In this document: one piece after another, positions 25,669-34,498 of the stretch
How positions within the stretch are numbered: position 1 is the first letter of the stretch
Layout: every line of letters begins with the position of its first letter
Program-made: the position numbers and the translations under genes
The notes under the pieces: model-generated
What the model was told of the DNA's origin: nothing
What the model saw: only the letters and a program-made list of their open reading frames with translations
Databases searched by the model: none
Source: Microbispora rosea subsp. aerata
Lineage (GTDB): Bacteria > Actinomycetota > Actinomycetes > Streptosporangiales > Streptosporangiaceae
Assembly (NCBI RefSeq): GCF_014647835.1
Contig: NZ_BMPY01000002.1
Span: forward strand, 1 to 64,000
Reading direction: 5' to 3'
Length of the DNA stretch: 64,000 nt

Positions 25669-27474
25669 TTGCCCGACATCGCCGAGCTCGAACGCGCGCT
25701 GAGCGGCCTCGCCGACCGCATCGCCACCCTGCGGGAAAACCCCGATCCGGGCGCGATGCTGCGGGAGCTGGACGCCGCCGAGGAGCTGCTCCACAACGCC
25801 CTCGGCGAGCTGGTGCGCGGCCGCAGGCGCAGGGACGGCGGCAGCCGGCGCGAGCAGAAACTGCTGCGCCAGGTGTTCCGCGCGCTGCCGATCCCCGTGA
25901 TCGTCATGGACACGGGCGGCACGGTGCGCCGTCTCAACAACGAGACCACCCGCCTGCTCGGCAGCCCCGCCGGCTACCTGATCGGGCGCGCCTTCCCGCT
26001 GCTCGTCGACGTGACCGGCCGCGCCGCGTTCCGGCAGCACTTCGCCGCCGTCCTCCGCGGCGACGACAGCGTCTCCTTCCAGACCCGGCTGGCCCACCAG
26101 GGCCGGGCCCACACCGTACGGCTGGTGCTGAGCCGCCTGCGCATGCCCGGCGAGCCGCAGGAGATGATCGCGGCGGTCGTGCTTCCGACCGAGGTCCAGC
26201 TACCCGAGCCCGCCGTACGGGTGGGCGCCGCCGACGACGCGGCGGTCCTGGCGACGGCCAGACGGCACGAGCTGCTGTCGCGTTTGACCGGGCTGCTGCT
26301 GGAGGAGGAGAGCCTGCGCGAGCCGGTCGCCCTGCTGCGGGCGGCCCGGCTGCTGGCGACGGAGACGGCCGACTGGGTGATCGCGGACGTCTCCCGCGAC
26401 GGCGGACTGGTGCGCGCGGTCGTCGTCGGGCCGGGCGACCAGCCGGTCGGGCGGCTGCGGCGGACGGTCGAGGAGACCCCGCCCGCGCGGACGCCGGTGG
26501 TGGAGCAGGTGCTGACCACGCAGAGCGGCGTCGTCCACGAGATGCTGACCGACGACTCTCTGCTCGGCGGCGACGTGCTTCAGGCGATGCGCGCCGGCTC
26601 GCTGCTGAGCGTGCCCATCCGCACCGGCGGCGAGGTGCTCGGCGTGCTGACGCTGGTGCGGCTGTGCGACAGGCCGCCGTTCGGCCTGGCCGACCTGGGC
26701 GTGATGGAGGAGATCGGCCTGCATCTCGGCCTGGCGATGCGGGCCCAGCAGGGGTTCCAGCGCCGGGCGCAGGCCGCCGACACCCTGCAGACCGGCGTCC
26801 TGCCCCGCACGCTGCCCGACGTCCCCGGTTTCGAGATCGCCGCCGCCTACCACCCCGGCTCCGGCATGCGCGCCATCGGCGGAGAGTTCTACGACGTGTT
26901 CCCCACCAAGAACGGATGGGGCTTCATGATCGGCAGCGCGGCGGGGCGCGGCGAGGAGGCGGCGGCCGTCACCGCCATGGTCCGCAACGGCCTGCGCGTG
27001 CTGAGCGTGTGGGAGGACGACCCGGGGCAGGCCCTGCGGAAGGTCAGCGACGCGCTCGTCGCGCAGCGCACCGGCCTGTTCGTGATGGCCGCCGCGGGCT
27101 TCGTCCGGGGCCGCAGGGTGCGGCTCGCCTGCGCGGGCCACCATCCCGCCGCGCTGATCCGGCCCGGCGGCGGGGTCCGGTTCTCCGAGGGGGGCGGCGT
27201 CCCGCTGGGCTTCGAGGAGGGGTCGGTGCCCGCGACCGAGGAGCTCACGCTGTCGGCCGGCGAGGCGCTGGTGCTGTACAGCGACGGCCTGGTCGGCGCG
27301 CAGAGCCCCGCGGGCGACAACTACGGCGAGCAGCGGCTCGCCGAGGCCCTCGCCCGCTGCGCCGGGCAGCCGCCGGACGCGGTCGTCAAGGCCATCGAGC
27401 AGGATCACCGGGCCTTCTGCGCGGGCCACGCCATCGACGAGATCACCCTTCTCACGCTGCGCCGCTCCCGCTGA
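25669..27474 (+). CDS. PAS-GAF-PP2C (SpoIIE-like) protein with degenerate metal site
   Basis: Domains in order are a short coiled region (1-60), a PAS domain (about 60-165, LRQVFRALPIPVIVMDTGG), a GAF domain (about 205-355) and a SpoIIE-type PP2C domain (about 370-600). Active relatives dephosphorylate STAS antagonists. Two metal-binding positions are changed: GGDFYD is GGEFYD (Glu406) and the IGDVxGKG motif is IGSAAGRG (Ser423 for Asp). The C-terminal DD is DE. It may be weakly active or a pseudo-phosphatase acting by binding. The TTG start follows AGAGAGGGGG; a GTG at 25633 is the alternative. Confidence 0.8.
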   Translation: MPDIAELERALSGLADRIATLRENPDPGAMLRELDAAEELLHNALGELVRGRRRRDGGSRREQKLLRQVFRALPIPVIVMDTGGTVRRLNNETTRLLGSPAGYLIGRAFPLLVDVTGRAAFRQHFAAVLRGDDSVSFQTRLAHQGRAHTVRLVLSRLRMPGEPQEMIAAVVLPTEVQLPEPAVRVGAADDAAVLATARRHELLSRLTGLLLEEESLREPVALLRAARLLATETADWVIADVSRDGGLVRAVVVGPGDQPVGRLRRTVEETPPARTPVVEQVLTTQSGVVHEMLTDDSLLGGDVLQAMRAGSLLSVPIRTGGEVLGVLTLVRLCDRPPFGLADLGVMEEIGLHLGLAMRAQQGFQRRAQAADTLQTGVLPRTLPDVPGFEIAAAYHPGSGMRAIGGEFYDVFPTKNGWGFMIGSAAGRGEEAAAVTAMVRNGLRVLSVWEDDPGQALRKVSDALVAQRTGLFVMAAAGFVRGRRVRLACAGHHPAALIRPGGGVRFSEGGGVPLGFEEGSVPATEELTLSAGEALVLYSDGLVGAQSPAGDNYGEQRLAEALARCAGQPPDAVVKAIEQDHRAFCAGHAIDEITLLTLRRSR

Positions 27475-27776
27475 CGCGTGCGCCGCCCGTACGGCGACCG
27501 CGTGCGCTCCGGGAGGCGATCGCGTGAGCCGGCCGGTGGCGCGCGGCTACGAGCGGCCCTGGCCGGTAGGCCTCTGAACTGCGATTATGTGACATCCGGC
27601 GGGAGGAGGGCCGCCGCGCCGGGGTGCGGGCGACGGCGGCGCGACCCGCGGCACAGCAGATGATTTTTCCCGATTGGGCGTTTAGCGCGAATCAGAGTAA
27701 GGTAAACATCATCACAGATCGTGCCTAGGACGCAGGCACACCCTTTCACAGAGGCCTTTATGTCTCGAGGTGTGCC
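27475..27776. other. Intergenic region upstream of the glycosyltransferase
   Basis: No gene is supported. The right half (about 27655-27770) is AT-richer than the surroundings and contains TAAGGTAAACATCATCAC and nearby sequences, so it probably holds the promoter of the glycosyltransferase gene. I cannot assign -35 and -10 boxes with confidence. Confidence 0.35.
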
Positions 27777-28829
27777 ATGGATATCGCGATCGTCTCCGCC
27801 CACGAGCTGACTCCCGACACTCCCGCCATCGCCCGTGAGCTGGGCCGGGGGCATCGGGTCACCGTCTACACCCGGTCGAGGGTCACGGGGGACGGCGTCG
27901 AGCACGTGCCCGCCGGACCCGACATGGAGCTGTCGGAAAGCGATCTCCTGCCGTACATCCCGGACTTCAGCGACGGCCTGCGGCGCAGGTGGCGGGAGCA
28001 GCGCCCGGACATCATCCACGCGTACTCGTGGTCCAGCGGCCTGGCCGCCATCGCCGGGTCCGAGGGCCTGGACGTGCCGGTCACCCAGACCTTCCACAGC
28101 CACTACGGCGACGCCCTGAGCGCCGCGCCGGTGCGGCGGCTGGAGTGCGCGATCGGCCGCCGGGCCAGGGCGGTCATCGCCGCCTGCGCCGACGAGGAGT
28201 CGGAGCTGATCCGGATGGGCGTCCCCCGCCGCAACATCTCGGTCGTCCCGCACGGTGTGGACATCGAGCGCTTCCGGCGGCAGGGCCCCGCCTTCCCCCG
28301 GGGCGAGCTGCCCCGGCTCCTGCACGTGGGGCACGTGGGCGCCGACTACGCCGTGCACGCGCTGCGGGCCGTTCCCGACGCCGAACTCGTGATCGCCGGC
28401 GGCGACGACCAGAGCGTCGAGCGGCTGCGCGCCCTCGCCGGGGAGCACGGCGTGGCCGACCGCGTGGAGATGCTCGGCATGGTCCCGCACACCGCGATGC
28501 CCAAGCTCATGCGCAGCGCCGACCTGGTGCTGTCGCTGCAGCCGACCGTCCCCACGGGCACCGCGGCGCTGGAGGCCATGGCCTGCGGCATTCCGGTCAT
28601 CGCCTCGGCGACCGGGGCGCACCTCGACTCGGTGGTGGACGGCGTGACCGGATTCCTGGCCCGGCCGGACCGCCCGCTGGAGATCGCGCACCGGATCCGC
28701 CGCCTGCTCGGCGACGCCACCCTGCGCACGGCCATCGGCTACGCGGCGGCCGACCGCGCCCGTTCCCGCTATTCGGTCGAGCGAATCAGCATGGAACTGC
28801 TGCGCGTATACGAGAAGACGTGCGCATAA
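27777..28829 (+). CDS. GT-B glycosyltransferase (GT4 type)
   Basis: The 350-residue protein has the two-domain GT-B layout. The N-terminal domain begins MDIAIVSAHELTPDTPAIARELGRGH and includes RPDIIHAYSWSSGLAA. The C-terminal nucleotide-sugar domain has VPHGVDIERFR, LLHVGHVG and the family signature TGTAALEAMACGIPVIAS, whose Glu contacts the sugar nucleotide. No membrane segment is seen. Acceptor and donor are unknown. The ATG has GAGGTG five bases upstream. It is a single gene with its own promoter region. Confidence 0.82.
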   Translation: MDIAIVSAHELTPDTPAIARELGRGHRVTVYTRSRVTGDGVEHVPAGPDMELSESDLLPYIPDFSDGLRRRWREQRPDIIHAYSWSSGLAAIAGSEGLDVPVTQTFHSHYGDALSAAPVRRLECAIGRRARAVIAACADEESELIRMGVPRRNISVVPHGVDIERFRRQGPAFPRGELPRLLHVGHVGADYAVHALRAVPDAELVIAGGDDQSVERLRALAGEHGVADRVEMLGMVPHTAMPKLMRSADLVLSLQPTVPTGTAALEAMACGIPVIASATGAHLDSVVDGVTGFLARPDRPLEIAHRIRRLLGDATLRTAIGYAAADRARSRYSVERISMELLRVYEKTCA

Positions 28830-28894
28830 AAGGCAAGCGGTATTACCAAATGCAACCAGTTATCCGAGTGAAATCCTGTGATTAACTCGGACTT

Positions 28895-30337
28895 ATGTCA
28901 CGTCATGGGCCTGGATTAGCGGTGGCGGCGGCGGTGCTCATCGCCGCCGCCACCGCCTGTTCGAGCGAAGAATCCACGAAGGTGTTCAACGCCGGGGGCG
29001 AGTCCACCACACAGGAGGCGGCGTCCTCCCCCGGCTCGTCCGGCCGGTCGTCGGGCAACGCGAACGCGGCGGGGCTCGACGCGACGCAGACCGCCACGGC
29101 GGCCGCCGCGTCCGACGGGGACGGCGCCGCCGGCCGCAAGGGCGAGGAGGGCACGCGGGAGACCGCGGAGAGCGCCGACGACGCGGTCGCCGAGAAGATC
29201 GGCGACCTCCCGGCCAATCCGCGTCCCTCTCCCCGTCCTTCGTCCGTCCCCTCCCCCGGCCTGTCGCCCGGCCCGCGGGCGACGCCCTCCGGTGCGGCGA
29301 AGACCGAGCCCCCGCTGCAGCTCGCACGCTCGGCCGATGAGCCGGTCTCGGTGCGCGTCATCCAGCCGGAGGACGTGCCCCGGCAGGAGCGCGAGCCCGC
29401 CGCGGCGACCCCCGCGGGCACGGGCGGCACCCGGCAGGAGCCCTCTACCCTGTCCCGCACGACGCCGCGTACGCCGTCCCCGCGGCCGTCCGGCGCGACC
29501 GCGGGCGGCTGGGGCAGCCCGGCCGTGGCCGAGGACTTCGGCGGCGAGGCGCTGCGCCTCACCGGGGGCGACGTCGCGGACCTGTCCGGGACGTCGGTGC
29601 AGCGGTACGGCCGATGGGAGATCCGCCTGCGGGCCGACGGGGGCGCGCTGCCCGTGGCACTGCTGCGGTCCGGCGAGCAGGGCGCCGGCGGATACGAGAC
29701 CGTCCGCTACGACGAGCCCCGCTACGAGGAGTCCACATACGGCGAGTCCCGTTACGGAGAGCCTCGGTACGGGGAGCCTCGGTACGGCGAGTCCCGATAT
29801 GACGACGCCGGTTACGCCGACCCCCGCTACGGTGACTCCCGTTACGGAGACTCCCCGTACAGTGACTCCCGGTACGGCGACTCCGGCTACGCCGACCCCC
29901 GCTACGGCGACTCGCGGTACGGGGACTCCCGCCATGGGCGGTTCCGCGACGACGGCGCGGAGTACGGCGACCCCTGGCACGGCGCTCCGCGATCCGAGGA
30001 GAGGAACGACACGGGCACGCAGGACGCGGCGATCGGCGTGGCGGCGCTCGGCGACGCCGGCGGGCGGCGCGCGGAGCTGTCCGTACGGCAGGGCCGGGAA
30101 ACGGCCCGGGCCGTGCTGGCGGCCGACTTCACGCAGTGGCACACGATCACCGTCGACTGGCTGCCCGGCCGGGTGACCTTCTGGCTGGACGGCAGGCAGG
30201 TGTGGAACTACACCGGCCCGTACGTCCCCCGGGCTCAGGGGATGAGCCTGGCGCTGCGCAACGACGGCTCCGGCGGCGCGGTGTACGTCGACTGGGTGCG
30301 GGTCTACCGGGCGCCGGCGCAGCAGCCTTCCCGATGA
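28895..30337 (+). CDS. Secreted lipoprotein, GH16/lectin-like fold with tandem-repeat insert
   Basis: A lipoprotein signal ends AAATACSS (Cys22). Residues 23-220 are disordered, rich in Ser, Pro, Thr and charged residues. From about 225 the protein shows beta-sandwich motifs of glycoside hydrolase 16-like proteins: VQRYGRWEIRLR, then TQWHTITVDWLPGRVTFWLDGRQVW and VYVDWVRVYRAP at the end. The middle of the domain, where the catalytic ExDxxE strand would lie, is replaced by a run of 15 five-residue repeats (272-346). Catalysis is therefore doubtful, and a wall-binding or structural role is possible. There is no ribosome site before the ATG. Confidence 0.65.
   Translation: MSRHGPGLAVAAAVLIAAATACSSEESTKVFNAGGESTTQEAASSPGSSGRSSGNANAAGLDATQTATAAAASDGDGAAGRKGEEGTRETAESADDAVAEKIGDLPANPRPSPRPSSVPSPGLSPGPRATPSGAAKTEPPLQLARSADEPVSVRVIQPEDVPRQEREPAAATPAGTGGTRQEPSTLSRTTPRTPSPRPSGATAGGWGSPAVAEDFGGEALRLTGGDVADLSGTSVQRYGRWEIRLRADGGALPVALLRSGEQGAGGYETVRYDEPRYEESTYGESRYGEPRYGEPRYGESRYDDAGYADPRYGDSRYGDSPYSDSRYGDSGYADPRYGDSRYGDSRHGRFRDDGAEYGDPWHGAPRSEERNDTGTQDAAIGVAALGDAGGRRAELSVRQGRETARAVLAADFTQWHTITVDWLPGRVTFWLDGRQVWNYTGPYVPRAQGMSLALRNDGSGGAVYVDWVRVYRAPAQQPSR
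29708..29932 (+). repeat. 15-bp tandem repeat coding (Y-G-[DE]-[SP]-R)n
   Basis: Fifteen in-frame 15-bp units encode variants of YGDSR, YGEPR and YADPR, followed by a degenerate HGRFR. Neighbouring units are often identical over most bases, so unit number is likely to vary between strains by slippage or recombination. The frame is preserved in all units. Confidence 0.9.
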
Positions 30338-30368
30338 TCTCGGTGCACGACGGAGACGTGGGGCGGGT

Positions 30369-30518
30369 GTGAGCGAACGGCACGGCGCGGCGGGGGAAGC
30401 CCACGCCGATCCCGTCGCGGAGGCCGTCCGGCCGGGCGACGAGGCCGTGTTCGGCGAGCTCGCCTCACGTCACCGGCACGAGCTGCGGGTCCACTGCCAC
30501 CGGATGCTCAGTCCGTCA
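30369..30518 (+). pseudogene. ECF sigma factor 5' fragment
   Basis: From a GTG the frame reads AVRPGDEAVFGELASRHRHELRVHCHRML, which is region 2 of an ECF sigma factor of the long (SigJ-like) type. The expected following region is missing. Instead the sequence runs into the 3' end of the convergent PucR-type gene, whose stop is at 30516. Only about 45 codons remain, so it is a truncated relic. Confidence 0.6.
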
Positions 30519-31583
30519 CGAGTGCCCGAGGAGGGCCGCCGCCTTCAGCGACAGGTGGAGCAGCAGGCGGTCCTCCCCGTCGGCGAGGTCCAGCCCGGTG
30601 AGGTGCTCGGCCTTGCCCAGGCGGTAATACAGCGTCTGCCGGTGCACGCCCAGCGCCGCCGCCGTCTCCTGGACCTGCCCGGCGTGGTCGAGGTAGGCCT
30701 CCACGCTCGCCGCGATCCCGGGCGTGAGCGCGGCCGACTCGGCGGCGAGGTCGGCCAGGTCGCGCGGGGACAGCCGGGCCAGCAGCCGGTAGACGCCGAG
30801 CGTGCTCCAGTCGGCGATCGGGGTGTGCCGCTCGACGTGCTCGGCCACCCGCAGCGCCAGCAGCGCCTCCCGCCAGCTCTGCCACGCCTCCCCCGGGTCG
30901 TCGCGGGGGCCGCCTACTCCGGCGGCCATGCCGTACAGGCGGTGCAGGAGGCGGGCGACGTGCCCGGCCTGCGCGGCGGGCGCGAGCACCGCGAGGAGCG
31001 GCGCGTCCACGGTCTCGGTCATGTCCGGATCGGCCAGCACGCCGCGCGGCAGCGTGCGCGGCGGCGCGGCGACCTCCGCCGGTGTCCGGACGGCCACCGC
31101 CGTCACCGGTCCCTCGATCTCGACGCCCGCGGCGGCCCGGACCGCGGGGTCGGCGGAGAAGAACTGCCGCAGCGGGGCGTGCCGCCCCCGGGCCTGGTTC
31201 GCCAGCAGCGCGGCCGCCCGGGCGACCAGCGGGGCGACGGAGGCCAGGCGTTCGTCGGTGAGCGCGCCGGATTCGAGCGCCCACAGGTAGCCGTAGGTCA
31301 CCCCGCCATGCCGCAGCGGCACGCACACGCGGCCGAGCAGGCCGGGCAGCCCGGGGATGCGCACCGGGCCCGTCGCGGTGGCGATGCCGTACGCCTCGAA
31401 GTGCGCGCGCACCTCGTCGGAGGCGTGCCTGCGCAGGATCGACTCCTGCCGCACGCGGTCGATGTCCCCGCTCTGCGCGCCGTACGCCAGCAGATTGAAC
31501 GAGCGGTCCTCCAGCGTCACGGAGGCGTCGAGCAGGCGGGAGATCTCATCGACGATGTCTTGCATGCTGACATTCTTGTACAT
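30516..31583 (-). CDS. PucR-family transcriptional regulator of proline catabolism
   Basis: The 355-residue protein has an N-terminal GAF-like sensor part (LLDASVTLEDRSFNLLAYG) and a C-terminal PucR helix-turn-helix (VQETAAALGVHRQTLYYRLGKAEHLTGLDL). It is divergent from the proline dehydrogenase gene with a 65-bp shared promoter region, the arrangement in which such regulators control proline use in actinomycetes. The start is uncertain: ATG 31583 or ATG 31565 (MQDIVDEISRLL), neither with a clear ribosome site. Ligand unknown; proline or P5C is inferred from context. Confidence 0.82.
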   Translation of the reverse strand: MYKNVSMQDIVDEISRLLDASVTLEDRSFNLLAYGAQSGDIDRVRQESILRRHASDEVRAHFEAYGIATATGPVRIPGLPGLLGRVCVPLRHGGVTYGYLWALESGALTDERLASVAPLVARAAALLANQARGRHAPLRQFFSADPAVRAAAGVEIEGPVTAVAVRTPAEVAAPPRTLPRGVLADPDMTETVDAPLLAVLAPAAQAGHVARLLHRLYGMAAGVGGPRDDPGEAWQSWREALLALRVAEHVERHTPIADWSTLGVYRLLARLSPRDLADLAAESAALTPGIAASVEAYLDHAGQVQETAAALGVHRQTLYYRLGKAEHLTGLDLADGEDRLLLHLSLKAAALLGHS

Positions 31584-31648
31584 TTGTCGAAAAATGCTGT
31601 GGCGGATGTCCGTGGAACTACCGTGACGTGCGGATTTAGCCTGAGGCC
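31584..31648. promoter_or_regulatory. Divergent promoter region between PucR regulator and proline dehydrogenase
   Basis: This short AT-richer stretch (TTGTCGAAAAATGCTGTGG at its left) must contain the promoters for both directions and probably the regulator site. No perfect palindrome was found. Confidence 0.5.
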
Positions 31649-32560
31649 ATGCTCGGTTCCCTGCTTCTCGCGGCCTCGCGCAGCCCGCGCGCCCGCCGGG
31701 TCGTGTCGGGGCTCCCAATCACGCGCAAGGTCGTCGACCGCTTCGTGGCCGGGGAGTCCGGCGCGGACGCCGTCGCCGCGACGCGCCGCCTGACAGGCTC
31801 GGGGCTGTCCGTCACGATCGACCACCTGGGCGAGGAGGTCCGGGATCCCGGGACCGCCGTCGCCACCGCCAAGGCGTACGTCTCGCTGCTGGAGGAGCTG
31901 CGGCCGCTCGGCCTCGGCGACCGGGCCGAGGTGTCGGTCAAGCTGTCGGCCGTCGGCCAGGCCCTCGACCCGGGCATGGCCCTGGAGAACGCGCGGCAGA
32001 TCTGCGCGGCGGCGCGCGAGTGCGGCGCCATGGTCACCCTCGACATGGAGGACCACACCACCGTCGACGCGACGCTCGGCACGCTGCGCGCGCTGCGGGA
32101 GGACTTCCCGGAGACGGGCGTGGCCATCCAGGCGTACCTGTTCCGCAGCGAGGCCGACTGCCGTGACCTCGCCGGGTCGCGGGTGCGGCTGGTCAAGGGC
32201 GCCTACGCCGAGCCCGCCTCGGTGGCCTGGCAGAGCAAGGCCGAGGTCGACCGCGCGTACGTGCGGTGCCTGAAGGTGCTCATGAACGGCACGGGCTACC
32301 CGATGGTGGCCACGCACGACGACCGGCTGATCGCGATCGCCGAGTCGCTCGCGGCGAGCGCCGGGCGCGGCGCCGGCGACTACGAGTTCCAGATGCTTTA
32401 CGGCATCCGCGCCGACAAGCAGGCGGCGCTGGCCGCGGCCGGGTCGCGGGTGCGGGTCTACGTCCCCTACGGCGACGACTGGTACGGCTACTTCATGCGC
32501 CGCCTCGCCGAGCGCCCGGCCAACGTCGCCTTCTTCCTACGCGCTCTGAGGGGTAAATGA
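31649..32560 (+). CDS. Proline dehydrogenase
   Basis: This monofunctional FAD enzyme oxidises proline to pyrroline-5-carboxylate and passes electrons to the quinone pool. The 303-residue barrel shows SVKLSAVGQALDP, MVTLDMEDHTTVD, the FAD/substrate strand VRLVKGAYAEP, YEFQMLYGI and the C-terminal substrate helix YGDDWYGYFMRRLAERP. All are typical of the short actinobacterial form. The stop overlaps the P5C dehydrogenase start (ATGA), so the toxic intermediate can be passed on by coordinated production. The regulator gene is divergent. Confidence 0.93.
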   Translation: MLGSLLLAASRSPRARRVVSGLPITRKVVDRFVAGESGADAVAATRRLTGSGLSVTIDHLGEEVRDPGTAVATAKAYVSLLEELRPLGLGDRAEVSVKLSAVGQALDPGMALENARQICAAARECGAMVTLDMEDHTTVDATLGTLRALREDFPETGVAIQAYLFRSEADCRDLAGSRVRLVKGAYAEPASVAWQSKAEVDRAYVRCLKVLMNGTGYPMVATHDDRLIAIAESLAASAGRGAGDYEFQMLYGIRADKQAALAAAGSRVRVYVPYGDDWYGYFMRRLAERPANVAFFLRALRGK

Positions 32561-34233
32561 TGGATGCGATCACCGAGGTCCCGGCGCCGGCGAACGAGCC
32601 GGTGCACGCGTACGGGCCGGGCAGCGCCGAGCGCGCGGCCCTGGAGACCCGGATCAAGGAGCTGTCCGGCACGTCCCTCGACCTGACGATGACGATCGGC
32701 GGCGAGCGGCGCATGGCCGGCGGCGCCCCGATCGACGTCGTGCAGCCGCACAACCACGCCGCCGTGCTCGGCCGTACGGCCGACGCCACCGCCGCGGACG
32801 TGCGGGCGGCGATCGACGCGGCGCTGGAGGCCGCGCCGCGCTGGCGGGCGCTGCCGTTCGAGGAGCGCGCCGCGGTGTTCCTGAGCGCCGCCGAGCTGCT
32901 CAGCGGCCCGTGGCGGGCCACGCTCAACGCGGCCACGATCCTCGGCCAGTCGAAGTCGGCGCAGCAGGCCGAGATCGACGCGGCGTGCGAGCTGATCGAC
33001 TTCTTCCGGTTCAACGTGGCCTACGCCCGGCGGCTGCTCGCCGAGCAGCCGGTGTCGTCGCCGGGTGTGTGGAACCGCATGGAATATCGCCCGCTCGAGG
33101 GCTTCGTCCTGGCGATCACGCCGTTCAACTTCACCTCCATCGCGGCCAACCTGCCGGCGTCGGCGGCGCTGATGGGCAACGTCGTGGTGTGGAAGCCGTC
33201 GCCGACGCAGCAGTTCGCCGCGCACTTCACCATGCGGCTGCTGGAGGCGGCCGGGCTGCCGCCCGGTGTGATCAACATGGTCACCGGCAACGGCGCCGCC
33301 GTCTCCGAGGTCGCCGTTCCCCACCCCGAGCTGGCCGGGATCCACTTCACCGGCTCGACCGCCACGTTCCAGCACCTGTGGCGCGCGGTCGGGGAGAACA
33401 TCTCCGGCTACCGCGGCTACCCGCGGCTCGTCGGCGAGACCGGCGGCAAGGACTTCGTCCTCGCCCACCCGTCCGCGGACACCGCCGTGCTGTCGACCGC
33501 GCTGCTGCGGGGCGCGTTCGAATACCAGGGCCAGAAGTGCTCGGCCGCCTCCCGGGCGTACGTGCCGCGCTCGCTGTGGACCCGGATGCGCGACGACTTC
33601 GTGTCGGCGGCCGAGTCGCTCACCGTGGGCGACGTGTCGGGCGACCTGTCCACGTTCATGGGCGCGGTCATCGACGCGCGGGCCTTCGCCAAGCACAAGG
33701 AGGCGATCGACCGGGCGCGGTCGGTGGACTCGATCTCGGTGCTCACCGGCTCCTACGACGACTCGACCGGCTACTTCGTCCGGCCGACCGTGCTGGAGTG
33801 CGCCGACCCCGCCGACGAGGTCTTCGCGAAGGAGTACTTCGGCCCGATCCTCGCCGTCCACGTCTACGACGACGCCGCCTACGACGCCGTGCTCGACCAG
33901 ATGGAGAGCGTCGCGCCGTACGCGCTGACCGGGTCGGTCATCGCCCGGGACCGGTACGCGATCGAGGACGCCACCGAGCGCCTGCGCTTCGCGGCGGGCA
34001 ACTTCTACGTCAACGACAAGCCGACCGGCGCGGTCGTCGGGCAGCAGCCGTTCGGCGGGGCCCGCGCCTCGGGCACCAACGACAAGGCCGGCTCGATCTT
34101 CAACCTGATCCGCTGGGTCAACGCCCGCACGATCAAGGAGACCTTCGTGCCCCCGGTCGTGAGCGGGCCGTACCGGGGCGACGTGCCGCAGGGCGGCTGG
34201 CAGCAGCCCGACCTCGGCGACCTCGGCTACTGA
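32557..34233 (+). CDS. pruA: L-glutamate gamma-semialdehyde (P5C) dehydrogenase
   Basis: This aldehyde dehydrogenase converts P5C/glutamate semialdehyde to glutamate with NAD. The 558-residue length is that of the stand-alone type 1 enzyme. The catalytic Cys328 is in YQGQKCSAASRAYVP and the general base Glu294 in LVGETGGKDFVLAHP. Cofactor strands are AITPFNFTSIAAN and IHFTGSTATFQHLW, and FGGARASGTNDKAGS closes the fold. It overlaps the proline dehydrogenase gene. The second codon is also ATG, so the start may be 32560. A GC-rich hairpin lies 22 bases after the stop. Confidence 0.93.
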   Translation: MMDAITEVPAPANEPVHAYGPGSAERAALETRIKELSGTSLDLTMTIGGERRMAGGAPIDVVQPHNHAAVLGRTADATAADVRAAIDAALEAAPRWRALPFEERAAVFLSAAELLSGPWRATLNAATILGQSKSAQQAEIDAACELIDFFRFNVAYARRLLAEQPVSSPGVWNRMEYRPLEGFVLAITPFNFTSIAANLPASAALMGNVVVWKPSPTQQFAAHFTMRLLEAAGLPPGVINMVTGNGAAVSEVAVPHPELAGIHFTGSTATFQHLWRAVGENISGYRGYPRLVGETGGKDFVLAHPSADTAVLSTALLRGAFEYQGQKCSAASRAYVPRSLWTRMRDDFVSAAESLTVGDVSGDLSTFMGAVIDARAFAKHKEAIDRARSVDSISVLTGSYDDSTGYFVRPTVLECADPADEVFAKEYFGPILAVHVYDDAAYDAVLDQMESVAPYALTGSVIARDRYAIEDATERLRFAAGNFYVNDKPTGAVVGQQPFGGARASGTNDKAGSIFNLIRWVNARTIKETFVPPVVSGPYRGDVPQGGWQQPDLGDLGY

Positions 34234-34254
34234 CCGATCGCGCTGCCCTCGGCA

Positions 34255-34276
34255 CCCCGGCACCGGGTTGCCGGGG
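34255..34276 (+). terminator. GC-rich hairpin after pruA
   Basis: CCCCGGCA at 34255-34262 pairs with TGCCGGGG at 34269-34276 across a 6-nt loop. There is no T-run, as is common for actinomycete terminators. No gene is supported in 34234-34498. Confidence 0.45.
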
Positions 34277-34498
34277 GCATCGGCGTCGGTGTTCGTGAGC
34301 GACCGGTACAGCGTCCTGCTCGCCCCGCCGGCGCGCCGTGCCTCGAGCAGCGGTCTTCCGGAAGAGGCGACAGCCGCCGCCGGGGAACTCATCACCGGCC
34401 CGATAGCCCGAGAGCCGTGGCGAGTGCGCCCCCGTCTGGCTCTCCACCCCTTCCACGAGGCGGCGGCGGAAGGTCACCGATTTCCTGATCGTCATGCC

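Noticed and set aside
34133-34495. 120-codon minus-strand frame after pruA
   Set aside because: Arg-rich, overlaps the end of pruA and lacks a recognisable domain; treated as spurious.
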